Assembly (NCBI GenBank): GCA_963575745.1
Contig: CAUYUJ010003402.1
Location: 50,001 to 79,504 of the forward strand
Direction of reading: 5' to 3'
From: Prorocentrum cordatum
Taxonomy: Eukaryota; Sar; Dinophyceae; Prorocentrales; Prorocentraceae
DNA length: 29,504 nucleotides
Part shown: positions 10,018-18,600 of the stretch, in pieces
Numbering within the stretch: the stretch's first letter is position 1
Layout of the letters: each line of letters opens with the position of its first letter
Program-made: the position numbers and the translations under genes
Notes under the pieces: model-generated
The model's input: the letters and a program-made list of their open reading frames with translations, nothing else
Told to the model about the DNA's origin: nothing
The model's database searches: none

Positions 10018-10135
10018 AGGGCCCCGCGCCCCTCCCGCACTGTGGGGGGGGGCGGCTTCTGGTCGGCGGCGTGCGCCGGGGGAGGGGGGGGGGATGTGAG
10101 GGGGGGGGCGTTCGGGTGCAGCCAGCCTGGGAGGT
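10018..10135. repeat. G-run cluster
   Basis: Multiple runs of 6-9 G (10045-10052, 10080-10110 and others) on the plus strand, with potential to form G-quadruplexes. No gene. Confidence 0.7.
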
Positions 10136-10157
10136 CAGGTTCTGATTTTGCCCTGGC

Positions 10158-10250
10158 CCGAAGTCCGGCTGGATCCGGCTCAAACCGGCTTCATCCCGCT
10201 CAATCCGGCTTAATCCCGCCTTATCCCGCTTAATCCGGCTTAGTCCTGCT
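10158..10250. repeat. Decamer minisatellite, AATCCGGCTT type
   Basis: About nine degenerate tandem copies of a 9-10 bp unit with variants TCCGGCT, TCCCGCT and TCCGGCTTAA. Diverged copies (TTAATCC) continue to about 10310. Confidence 0.9.
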
Positions 10251-10351
10251 TGCTCAGAGGCCCACTCCGGCGTAACAGCTCCCAAATGGGGCTTAATCCT
10301 CCTTAATCTCTCCGACAAAAAGCCTCTCAGTAGTTGCCTTCTAAGGGGCGG

Positions 10352-10366
10352 GCCTTCTCAGAAGGC
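10352..10366. repeat. Perfect palindrome GCCTTCTCAGAAGGC
   Basis: Seven-base arms around a central C. The neighbourhood (10336-10490) is rich in CTTCCGAGAAG-like palindromes related to CTTCTTAGAAG and CTTCTAAGAAG at 14031-14103. Confidence 0.85.
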
Positions 10367-10545
10367 TCGGAAGCCCCCCGGTCTTCCGAGAAGTTTTCGA
10401 GGCCTTCCCCGAAGATGCAGGCAGCTTTTCAGGAGGCCCGAGGGCTCCCGAGAAGCCCCGCCGCTCTCCGAGAGGGTCTTCTCCTTCTCGTTTTTTCCCC
10501 GTCGCTCGCCGCCGATTGAGGGGGGATCGGCCCATGGGTCGCCAC

Positions 10546-10702
10546 CCACCAAACCACCCCAACCCAACCCGAAGGCTCAGATTTACCATGGATTTCCAGT
10601 GGGGGGGGGGTCGGGAAACATCGACAAAAACGCATGTGGAACCCTTACCCCCCCCCAAGCCGAAATTCGGGTCTTCGGGTTGGGTTGGGGTGGTCTGGTA
10701 GG
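10546..10702. mobile_element. Candidate small inverted-repeat element (MITE-like)
   Basis: Left arm 10546-10574 and right arm 10673-10702 are reverse complements over about 29 bases with about two mismatches (AACCCAACCCGAAG against CTTCGGGTTGGGTT). Weaker complementarity continues inward (GATTTACC against the AAATTCGG side) and slightly outward. The interior is about 98 bp with a G10 run. There is no coding capacity. It could be a non-autonomous DNA element, an introner-like element or a hairpin. Target-site duplications could not be established by eye. Confidence 0.55.
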
Positions 10703-10735
10703 TAGTCAATGGGGGGAAGGGTCTCCAATCGCCCA

Positions 10736-10862
10736 TTCATCGCCGCCTGGGGCTCGACAGCTTGCCCCGCCCAGGAGCGTGCGCATTCGCTGGTATCGGG
10801 GGCCCGTGGCCGATCTATCGGCGATGTGTCTCCGATTCCAGATCGATGTCTCCCTCCCTGAG
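10736..10862 (+). repeat. Dispersed repeat, copy 1
   Basis: Shares TTCATCGCCGC, GGGGC, GCCCCGCCC, CTATCGGCGATGT and CCGATTCCAG in order with copy 2 at 12122-12226, same orientation. The core around 10817-10836 is an imperfect version of the hairpin that is perfect in copy 2. Confidence 0.8.
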
Positions 10863-12121
10863 CGGAGCAGACAGCTGAGGACACAGTGGGCCAACCCCCG
10901 AGAGGAGGAGGAGAACCCCAGACCTGTGTCGACTGGAGCAGATATACGCTGGAGTTTTGCTGGCGTCGTCGCCCTCGTGGGGCAGTTTTCTTGGCACGGG
11001 GCTTTTCGTCCTTCCCCAATATTGAGCTCCACTGCAGCCTTCCCTCTTCCCCCCTCGCCTCCTCCACCTCTCCCCTTCGCCTGCTCCTCCTCCTCCTCCT
11101 CCTCCTCCTCCTCCTCCTCCTCCTCCATACTCCCTTTCTTCCTCCACCTTTTCAGCACGAGCGTGCGGCAGAAACGGGAAATTCAGAGCACGGGCGGTAA
11201 CATCGTCAGGCACTGATGGGGCCAAAGCCCGCCACAGTCGAGCGCTGAACCGCGCCTCCGCGTGCAGCCGCAGGCATTGGCGTGTCGTGTTGTATCCTCG
11301 CCCACAGCCAGCCGCTCCTCCCCTGCCCCCTCGTCCTCCTCTTCCTCTCTCCTCCCTCTCCTCCTCCCCCTCCCTCCTCCCTTTCTTTCCATGCTCCACA
11401 ATCACACAATATGAATACTGCTCTCCCCTGATGACGTCCAGAAGATACCTGGCCCCCCTCCGCGAATTGTTTCTTATACAGGATTCCCGGGAACTGGGTT
11501 TTCGCTTGGATGGTTGTTCACAATGCTGCTCCCGCTGACGCACTGACCTCTCTTGTTTGGCGCCTCCGGTTGCTCCAGCTCGTGCTCTCGCTGCAGGGCG
11601 GGCGTTTTTCGGTCCCTCCGCATAGGCCCCAGAATCTAAAACACGTACCCCGACAAGAAGCCATCGGAAGTGATCCCACATTCGGCGGCGGCAGGGCGGC
11701 GGCGCGGCGGCGTGCGGGCGGCGCGCGGGCGGGGCCCCCGCGGGCTCGGCGAGCGAGCCGCCCGCGCGCGAAGCCCCGCGAGGCGGAGCGGTCCGGGCGA
11801 TCGCGGCGGTCGGCCGCGCGCCGCCGTGGGCCGCCGGCGCCGCCAGCGCGGGCACCGCCGCGGGCGCCGCCGCGGCGCCGCTGGCGCCCTCAGGCCGTGG
11901 GTCAGAGGCAACGGTAGGGCCAAGTCGGGCGTCTCCTCTCCACAGGGGGATCTGCAAGGAAAATAAGGAATACTCAGAGCAAGTGTTCCGAAGTGGTCCA
12001 AAAATACTCCAAGAGTGGTCCCCAGAATATTTTTTGACTATTTTTGAATACATCCCCCTGTAGATGGACAGGCCCGACTTCACGGTAGGGGGGGGGACGC
12101 ATCGACCCCCACTCGCTTTGT
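10863..12121. other. Interval between the two dispersed-repeat copies, no supported gene
   Basis: Contains a (TCC)n run at 11086-11127, CT-rich sequence at 11295-11395, an extremely GC-rich CGG/GCC block at about 11680-11920, and an AT-richer segment at 11990-12060. The minus strand is open across nearly all of it (10815-12152, 445 codons), but the product is dominated by Gly/Arg/Glu/Ala low complexity and no domain is visible, so I do not call it a gene. Confidence 0.5.
11086..11127. repeat. (TCC)n microsatellite
   Basis: About 14 uninterrupted TCC units. Confidence 0.97.
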
Positions 12122-12226
12122 CTTCATCGCCGCTGGGGGCCTGATAGCCCACCCCGCCCGGGGCGGGCTATCGACGAGCTATCGGCGATGTATCGCCGAT
12201 TCCAGGTGGATGTGGTTCTTCCTGAG
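12122..12226 (+). repeat. Dispersed repeat, copy 2, with perfect hairpin
   Basis: Second copy of the 10736 repeat. Bases 12181-12200 form a perfect stem ATCGGCGA / TCGCCGAT with loop TGTA. The adjacent CCCGCCCGGGGCGGG adds a GC stem. Confidence 0.8.
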
Positions 12227-12718
12227 GTGGCCCTCCCTGTCCTTGCCCCTCATGAGGGGAGGCCCGGTATTCCGAGGCGGAGACGCCCTCAGAACGCGTG
12301 GTGCGCGGCGGGGTGGTGACCCCTCGCGCGGGGGGAGCGCCAAGGCCAGTTCTGCCTCGAACTTCTGGCCAGAGCGCACCCCTCGAGAGGTCGCGGGTTC
12401 TGTTTTGAGGAGGAGAGAGGTCGGTTGCCGGAGGTGTCCCCTTCTCTCGGTGCCCCTCCATGGGCCAGTGCGCCTGGGGGCGGCGGCGCCGAGGGTGTGG
12501 CAGGCGGCCTTCTCGGAGGTGTTCGGTCACGGGGGGGGCGGGGGGCTTTCGAACTGCGGGCCCGCCTGGGGAATCAAGCAGCCGCGCCCCGTCGAGAGCG
12601 TCCTGAGGGGGTGTTCGGACTCGTCGCAGGCGCCCTCTCTGTGGACCTACTGACGCCATGGAACCGAGACCTCCAGGAGAGCGCTTATTTGTTCCCATGA
12701 TGTGATGGGCGTTGCCGC
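12227..12718 (+). other. Unassigned GC-rich stretch with open frames
   Basis: Two plus frames are open: one contains VWQAAFSEVFGHGG and ends at 12653, the other contains VFGLVAGALSVDLLTPWNRD and ends LQESAYLFP at 12700. Both have coding-like residue variety over 25-35 codons, and a single indel would join them, so a decayed gene fragment is possible. I recognise no family. Confidence 0.25.
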
Positions 12719-12760
12719 GTTACCGGGGGGGGGGGAAAGGGGGGGTTGGGGGCCGGTAAC
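12719..12760. repeat. Hairpin with G-run loop
   Basis: Stem GTTACCGG (12719-12726) and CCGGTAAC (12753-12760) encloses long G runs (G13, G7, G7 approximately), a combined hairpin and G-quadruplex candidate. No coding role. Confidence 0.75.
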
Positions 12761-13084
12761 GTCACATTTCGCGCGGGCGCCGTCTGGTAATCTTTTGGAG
12801 TAACCAACCAAAGCCAACTCGGAGGTCGGCAGGACTCATGACGCCACCTGGGGGGTGAGGTGGTCGGCAGGGGCTGGTAACGGCCGTTATCTTAGAAAGA
12901 GCGTGTTCTACCGCTGCTGGCGGAAAACCGGGAGGGGTCACCGGGGGTTCCCAATTCCTCCCCCCCTCCCGATCGAACCCCTCCCCCTGGTCCTTCATGA
13001 AAAGGGGGCGGGTCACTACCGGTTCGAACCCCCCCCTCCTCGCCGCCGGCAAACGACACCCCCTCCTCTCCCAGTCTGGATGGG

Positions 13085-13613
13085 GGACTTGTGGGGACAG
13101 TGGTTGGGACGGTGGTGGGGACGGTGGTGGGGAGTGGGGACAGTGGGAAGAGGTGGTGACGACAGTGGTGGGGACAGTGGGGACAGTAGGACAGTGGTGG
13201 GGCACTGGTGGGGACAGTGGGGACAGTGGTGGGGACAGTGGTGGGAAGAGTGGGGACAGTGGGACAGTGGTGGGGACAGTGGAGACAGTGGGACAGTGGT
13301 GGAGGTGGTGGTGGTGTGGACAGTGGCGAGGGGACAGTGGGACAGTGGTTGGGACGGCAGCGATCGTGACTGTGGTGAGGGCGGTATTGATGACGGTGGT
13401 AGTACAACGGGACAGTGGTACAGTGGGTAGAGTGGTGGGGACTGGGGACCATGGGACAGTGGTGGGGACAGCGGGGACAGTGGGACAGCCTGACAGCAGT
13501 GGGACAGCGGTAGGGACAGTGGGGACAGTGGGACAGTGGTTAGGACAGTGGGGACAGTGGGCAGAGTGGGATTGTGGTGGGGACAGTGGGGACAGTGGGG
13601 AGAGTGGTGGGTA
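13085..13613. repeat. GGGACAGTGG(TG) minisatellite
   Basis: About 50 imperfect units built from GGGACAGT, GGTG and GGGACAGTGG on plus (CCACTGTCCC on minus). Frames are all open over long stretches and give Gly/Thr/Val/Trp or Pro/His/Cys/Thr periodic products. Immediately downstream, TCTTGCAG suggests the array lies in an intron. Confidence 0.97.
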
Positions 13614-13647
13614 GCTCAGCCCCCACCCCTGCTGGGTGGTCTTGCAG

Positions 13648-13699
13648 CCGACGGACGCGCACGGGTCCCAGCCTTTGAGCCACGACTTCCGACGAGTTG
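13648..13699 (+). CDS. Candidate 52-nt internal exon
   Basis: Bounded by GGTGGTCTTGCAG and by GTGAGTGTCGG, among the best acceptor and donor matches in the window. One frame reads PTDAHGSQPLSHDFRRV, a normal protein composition. The flanking minisatellite (13085-13613) would be in the preceding intron and the TA-rich sequence after 13921 in the next. No partner exon could be identified, so frame and function are unknown. Confidence 0.35.
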
Positions 13700-13920
13700 G
13701 TGAGTGTCGGGGAGTCCAGAACGAGTGGCGAAGCTAGCTAACCTTGATTTCAACGCCATGCGCGAGCGTTGTCCGAAACTTCGGAACCAGAGATCAAGCT
13801 TAGTGACAATTTGGCTGCCAGGACAATATCGCCTCTGCTTCGCACGAGTGTTTGAAGCAATTTCGACTAGGTCGCCGCGATCCTCCCATCTGTCGCAGCC
13901 GTAGCCGTTTCAGCGAGTGG
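13700..13920. other. No supported gene
   Basis: Lower-GC unique sequence. A weak spliced-leader-like string occurs at 13898-13917 (see rejected items). Confidence 0.4.
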
Positions 13921-13979
13921 TTATATATATATATATATACACATATATACACATATATGTGTACATGTAAATACATGTT
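13921..13979. repeat. (TA)n / ACATATAT repeat
   Basis: About nine TA units, then two ACATATAT units and ATGTGTACATG-type palindromic sequence. The only strongly AT-rich microsatellite in the window. Confidence 0.95.
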
Positions 13980-14005
13980 CTTCGCCGCTAATCAGCCGCG
14001 CGCGC

Positions 14006-14146
14006 AAGGGGGTAGGGAGAGGGGGAAGGCTTCTTAGAAGCACCCTACTTCTTAGACGGAACGGGACATGTCTGTAGATGTAGGGCCGGCACCTTCTAAG
14101 AAGCAGCCTCCTTCTACGAAGCCTTCTTCCCTTCCCCTTACCCCCG
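14006..14146. mobile_element. Second candidate inverted-repeat element
   Basis: Arms at about 14006-14055 and 14096-14146 are inverted copies. The inner halves share CTAAGAAG, then CTTCTA.GAAGCCTTC (about 26 of 31 matches); the outer halves are purine-rich GGGGGTA.GGG against the complementary CCCCTTACCCCC. The loop is about 40 bp. It contains the palindromes CTTCTTAGAAG and CTTCTAAGAAG. No coding capacity. Consistent with a MITE-like insertion or a long hairpin; it sits just downstream of the TA repeat. Confidence 0.55.
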
Positions 14147-15233
14147 TGTGAGCGCCCCCAGGCTAATCAGACTCCGCTTAAGACAGACACCTGGCCCCTC
14201 CCTGGCCAGTGCTTCGAGCTCGGCCCGCGCCGAGGCCACGAGAGAACTCTGCCAGGAGGCCCAGCGCATCACCACAAGATCCCAACGAGGGCTCGAGCTG
14301 AAAGGTGGCTTGGCGATTTCGTGGACTGTTCTCGTTTTGATCTGGTCTTGCAGCCAAGGCTGAACGTAGAGAGAACGATTGAAAACGACGGCGACACGAA
14401 AACGGCACACACGGTTCAGGTCGAGCCCCGATCCCGAGGTGCATCTCCGGATCCCTGCGTGCGAGCCCTCCGGGAGGCTCACCGTGCCTCGCCTCGAGAT
14501 CCCGGAGAGGCCGAGCGGGGGCCCTCCCGAGGCCTCCTCGCGCGCGCCCGATGGCAGGAGACCGGGTGCCCGTGGCCTCGGACCTGTCGGACACCACCTA
14601 CGGCACGACCGCGGGTTCGCCGCGCCCGCGTGCCGCGCCGCGGGGGCGAAGGGGGGGGGAGGGCGGCCTGCGGAGGGACGACGGCATGCCGACGACGGCG
14701 ACGGCGTGGCCGACGGCCACGGCGACGGCGAGGCCAACGGCGGCGTGGGCGGCGGCTGCAGAGGTTGCCGACCGCGACAGTGCGCTCTTCCGGTTTGCTC
14801 GCGCGAGGTCTGGGGGTGACCTCAGAGACCGGAGCGCGGGCATCCCGGATACCCCCCTCTGCTCCATGTTTCCTCCTACCCCCATCTTCATCATCCTGCT
14901 CCCCTTGCTCGTTCCTGTGGTGTGCTCACAGGCGCGTCGTGATGATCGCAAGCTGCTGAGGTGCTCCCAGCCACAGTGCAGCGCTCGCACGCCGTTGTAG
15001 TACCCATTGAGTCCATCATCCTGCTGCGCGTAGTTTGGCTATCGTTGTGGCGTCGCGTGCTGTGGCGGTACGTACTCGCAAGTTGCTCTGTTCGCGTGCT
15101 GTGGAGAGTCGGTCTCGGGAAGGAGGGGGACTGGCAGGAAGTGCCGACGACCGCCGCCTCTTTCCCCAGTCTCCCGCTGTGGCGCTAAGGGCCGCTGCGT
15201 TTTTCTGCCATCCTCTCGGCCCGCGTGCCCACC
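14147..15233. other. GC-rich stretch with uncertain open frames
   Basis: Holds a GACGGC/GGCGAC hexamer-like block at about 14688-14750, so the Thr/Ala-rich open frame there is repeat-driven. One frame near 14866 encodes a hydrophobic segment (MFPPTPIFIILLPLLVPVVC) and one near 14205-14290 reads ARAEATRELCQEAQRITTRS. Either could be an exon, but neither has convincing paired splice sites. The sequence at 15028-15115 repeats CGTGCTGTGG and CGCAAGTTGCT. Confidence 0.3.
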
Positions 15234-15234
15234 C

Positions 15235-15405
15235 ATTGGGAGCTCTTCAGACAGATCTGGTCTTTCTTTCCCTGGCTGGCCATTGTGAGAATCCGTTTAT
15301 CCCCACGCACTGTGTCGTCCTCTTGGCTCATTTGCCATCGGGGGGCTCTTCAGACAGATGTGGTCCTTCCTGCCCTGGCTGGCCATCATCAGCGTCCGTT
15401 TTTCC
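15235..15405 (+). repeat. Diverged tandem duplication, period about 104 bp
   Basis: Copies at about 15235-15302 and 15337-15405 share GCTCTTCAGACAGAT, TGGTC.TTC, CCCTGGCTGGCCAT and TCCGTTT. Translated, the copies give LFRQIWSFFPWLAIVRIR and LFRQMWSFLPWLAIISVR, but in different frames because the spacing is not a multiple of three. It lies just upstream of the CT tract and spliced-leader relic. Confidence 0.85.
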
Positions 15406-15407
15406 TT

Positions 15408-15464
15408 TGTCTCTCTCTCTCTCCCTTTCTCTCTCTCTCTCTCCCTTTCTCTGTCTGTCTCCTT
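15408..15464 (+). repeat. (CT)n pyrimidine tract
   Basis: Two TCTCTC blocks joined by CCCTTT, about 40-95 bp upstream of the spliced-leader relic. It could serve as a polypyrimidine tract for trans-splicing; this is an inference. Confidence 0.85.
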
Positions 15465-15502
15465 TCGCTCGGCTGCTCTCACACTTGATCCATCAATGCT
15501 GT

Positions 15503-15523
15503 TCCGTAGCCGTTGGGCTCAAG
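15503..15523 (+). other. Relic of the dinoflagellate spliced leader (DinoSL)
   Basis: Reads T-CCGTAGCC-GTTG-GGCTCAAG. The known 22-nt DinoSL is D-CCGTAGCC-ATTTT-GGCTCAAG, so the first nine and last eight positions match exactly and only the central block differs (one base shorter, A to G). In dinoflagellates genomic copies of the leader just 5' of genes are accepted signs that a processed, trans-spliced mRNA was reinserted into the genome. It lies 80 bp before the first in-frame ATG of the gene below and on the same strand. Confidence 0.82.
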
Positions 15524-15602
15524 GCTTGCTGGCTTGTCCTTCCGGGAGCGAGACTACTGCCCAACCGAGTGCCAGGGAGCATGGCGCATTCAATCGGCAG
15601 GC

Positions 15603-18600
15603 ATGACTCAGCATGCGCAAGGCTGCGGTGACGCCTTGGCTGCAGTCTCGCGGGATGGCGACCCTCCATGTGCATCCGCGCATGCGGTAAGAATGCGCCT
15701 GAAGGCTTCGCGCATTGGCAGGTGTGTGTTGATGTCAACGCGACCCATCAGACTATGCCGGAAGTGGGGTCGAAGATGCGGCGTATGGGTTCATGCCTTG
15801 ATATACGTAGCGTGTGTCGGTCTTGCACTATGGTTAGCCTCTGCGGGCTTGCCCTTCACTGCCTCTTTCGTGATGTATAGCAGTGGCCTACCTTTCGGAA
15901 TATCTTTGACGGCACTTGCCAGCAGTAGCACGTTGCCGCCCTTCGCAGGCTTTTCTGACAGCAAGGGTCAAATGAATGAGCAGAGCGCTAGCAGAGACAT
16001 CGATCTTGTTGAACGGCAGAGCGCTGGCATGCCAGCTCCGAAGGGCCTGACCAGCCAGCGCGAGCAGCCAACTAATCGAAGCTACTCGTGGAAGGAGCGC
16101 ACAGGTCTGGGCGAACATGACCTCGATAATCGTACTTCACAAAATGTCTCCAGTCAGATCTGGAAGCCAAGTCAGGCGTCGAATGCTGCCTGGCAGAGTC
16201 GAGACGGCAGTCCAGTCGTTACAACGAGCAAGTCATCGCATGACTCACTTGCGTCGCCATTGAGAAATCAGACGTGTGCCAAGCCAGCAGCAGCATTTTG
16301 TTTTTTTGGTTATCCGCGAAGCTTTTTGCTGCCTGCTGTACACATGTCCATTCGCCGAAACTTAGTGGACGCGTTTGGGGCACCGCGTAGTGACGTATTT
16401 TGGCTTTTCAAGCTTGCTTATGACGGTGCGGATTACGGAAACTCAGGGCGTAATGGCCATTCGTTCTATACGCCTTCTGACCAGAAAGAGTTACATGCAG
16501 CGGAACTAGAACTCAATCCAGTGCGTATCAGATATGTTACCAGTGAATTTGACAACAGCCACGGTCGACGATCTTGTCGCCCAAGCTTGTGGCAGCAGCA
16601 GCTAGCAAAATCTGCCTGCTTCAGGTTGATTGTGGAAGAGGAGGCCAGATCATCGTGCGCTTATGATTATCCAGCTGCCTACGGCAATTTCCCTCACCCC
16701 CATAGTGCAGCAGTGCAGTTGGCTGGAGGTTGACTTCAAGATCCGTTCCAATTCAGTGCTCTGTTTGAACTGGCGCGTGTCTTAGCCACACCCTGCTTGT
16801 CCGCAGCCTCGATCTCCGCCTCTTCCTTCATCTTGACTGCTACTCGGGGGCTTATTCGGGGCCTGGTGGGCGCCTCTTGGGGGCCTCTGACTCGTTGGGG
16901 GGTCCGCCGTAGTTTCGAAGCTGTTCTGGACGCGATGGTTCTACGGCGTAATCCTGAAGAGGCTCTGCAGCCTGGGTATCTTCTGTCCGGCCTTGGGGCC
17001 GTCCTGGAGCCCCGCTGGGGACGGCCTGCTGCCCTGGGTGTCTCCGGGAACTCTTGGGGCCCCGTTGGCCTGCCATCCGCCCTCTCGCAGGCAACCCGGG
17101 GCTCGGGAGCGGGGTCAAAGAAGCTTTCTCTGGTTGTGGCGGGGGTGCGTTGCGGTGGAACGTCCTCTTCTGAATAATGAAGTCCACTCAGCCCCCAACA
17201 CCTGCTGGCATTGTTGTCTTCGATTCTGGCAGCATCAACAAATCTTGCGTGGAGCCTGGGTGGAAATCTGTGTGGCAGGTAGGGGAGGAACTCAACACGT
17301 GTCACTTGGACCCCCTGCTCGAACCTTTGATTTGAACAAGGGGATAAGGACCACATGTTCGAGTACACCCATGCGACAGCCCTGTGGCATACACCTTTTA
17401 GACCTGTGTGGAAACCTTGGCAAACAATGCGGCATCCACATATCTTGCACGAAGACCGCGTGAGAATTCGTCTGGCAGGCATGGGGGATTCCACGTCTCA
17501 GTCGGGACACCCCTGCGTGAACCCCCGCGCCCGAGCATCACCGTAGCAGGCTGATGGGCCAACGGGCGGCATGGGCGGACGGGGCGCACGGACCCTCACG
17601 AGCGGGCGGGCGGGTGGACCTGACTGGCGGGACGGGTGGGGTCGAGCGGACCCGTGGACCCGGGCTCGCGGCCAGTGTCTGTCGCTTGGCCCCCATGCAG
17701 GGCCTTTGGCTCAGCGCCCAGCTTTTGGCCTCGGGGTCTGGGCTCGAGGCTGGCGTCCACTGGCTAACGTGGCACACCCCGGATCGCGGCCCAGAGGGAG
17801 CCTGGCATTTACGTTGCTTCCAAAGTAAACCGTTGTTCGAACGGTTTTCTTGTATACGTGGGAACACGCCCCGGGATCCTTGGGGTTCTCTGAAGCTTGC
17901 TCGGAGCGCCCCAAGCCGCACAGCACTGGATGAACAAAACTTTTGGTCTACAAGTCGTATTTTCTGTTCAGTTTTGTTTTTTTTGTTGTCGGGCCTCTCT
18001 CCAGGGTTTCTGTTTTGGGCTTCTATTCGGGGCCTCTGTGAGCATCTTGGAGCCTTTGAGCGCTCGTTAGGCCGTGCTTCGATGGCCATGACGGGTCTCG
18101 CAGCCGTCTGGGGGAGCAGAGAACCGGGGGGCAGTCCTAGGGTGGTTGGATCTCCCGCACATGCGCGCAATGCGGTGGAGGTGGCAGTGGATCATTACGG
18201 AAATTGAGCCAGACGATTGGCAACCATTAAACACTCCACAAACGCGCAAGCGCGGCGGCGGATGTCTTTGTTTCAAGACCAGATATGGCCTGGATAAGGA
18301 GATTTCCAAGTTGGGAGTATTTTCAAAAGGAGAGATGGACAGGTGCAACCATTGTGCGAGATTGGTTCCACATGATACCCCGCAATTATGCCGAGGGCGT
18401 CTTTCCTGCCTCTGATTCGTGTGGATTTTCGCGCGAGGCTTCAGGGGAAACATTCATGGCTTCACGATACCTAGATCGTGGGATAGACGTCCGGTTTCAA
18501 TGTATTCGCACTCCCGTGACTCGGACGTATCGGGTTTCAGCCGGTCATGGGAAGATCAATGCATGTGCCCACGACATGTCTGCGTCGTGGGTGCTGAGCA

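Larger units (their letters stand above)
16655..18250 (+). other. Predicted intron of the glycosyltransferase-like gene
   Basis: Donor GTGCGC and acceptor CGCAAG keep the frame across the RPD motif (EEEARSS to AAADVFVSRPD). An alternative non-canonical join at a shared GAT (16665/18261) gives a protein of the same length (SSCAYD to VFVSRPD) and cannot be excluded. The 1.6 kb between holds a duplicated segment (17228-17516), degenerate GGGGCC repeats and no sustained plausible frame. The minus-strand frame 16736-17494 is Arg/Pro-rich and not convincing. Confidence 0.6.

Noticed and set aside
10815-12152. 445-codon minus-strand frame
   Set aside because: Mostly Gly/Arg/Glu/Ala low complexity from TCC and CGG repeats, starts and ends inside the dispersed repeat copies, no domain.
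13019-13036. tRNA-like B-box (GGTTCGAACCC)
   Set aside because: Flanking bases cannot form a T stem or acceptor stem and no A-box lies at the right distance.
12892-13614. Open frames over the GGGACAGTGG array on both strands
   Set aside because: Periodic Gly/Thr/Val or Pro/His/Cys products of the minisatellite.
13898-13917. Possible second spliced-leader relic (CCGTAGCC followed by GTTTCAGCGAG)
   Set aside because: Only about 14 of 22 positions fit and the conserved GGCTCAAG end is absent; no gene directly downstream.
16736-17494. 252-codon minus-strand frame
   Set aside because: Covers degenerate GGGGCC repeats and an intronic duplication; composition Arg/Pro-biased, no domain, opposite to all credible genes.
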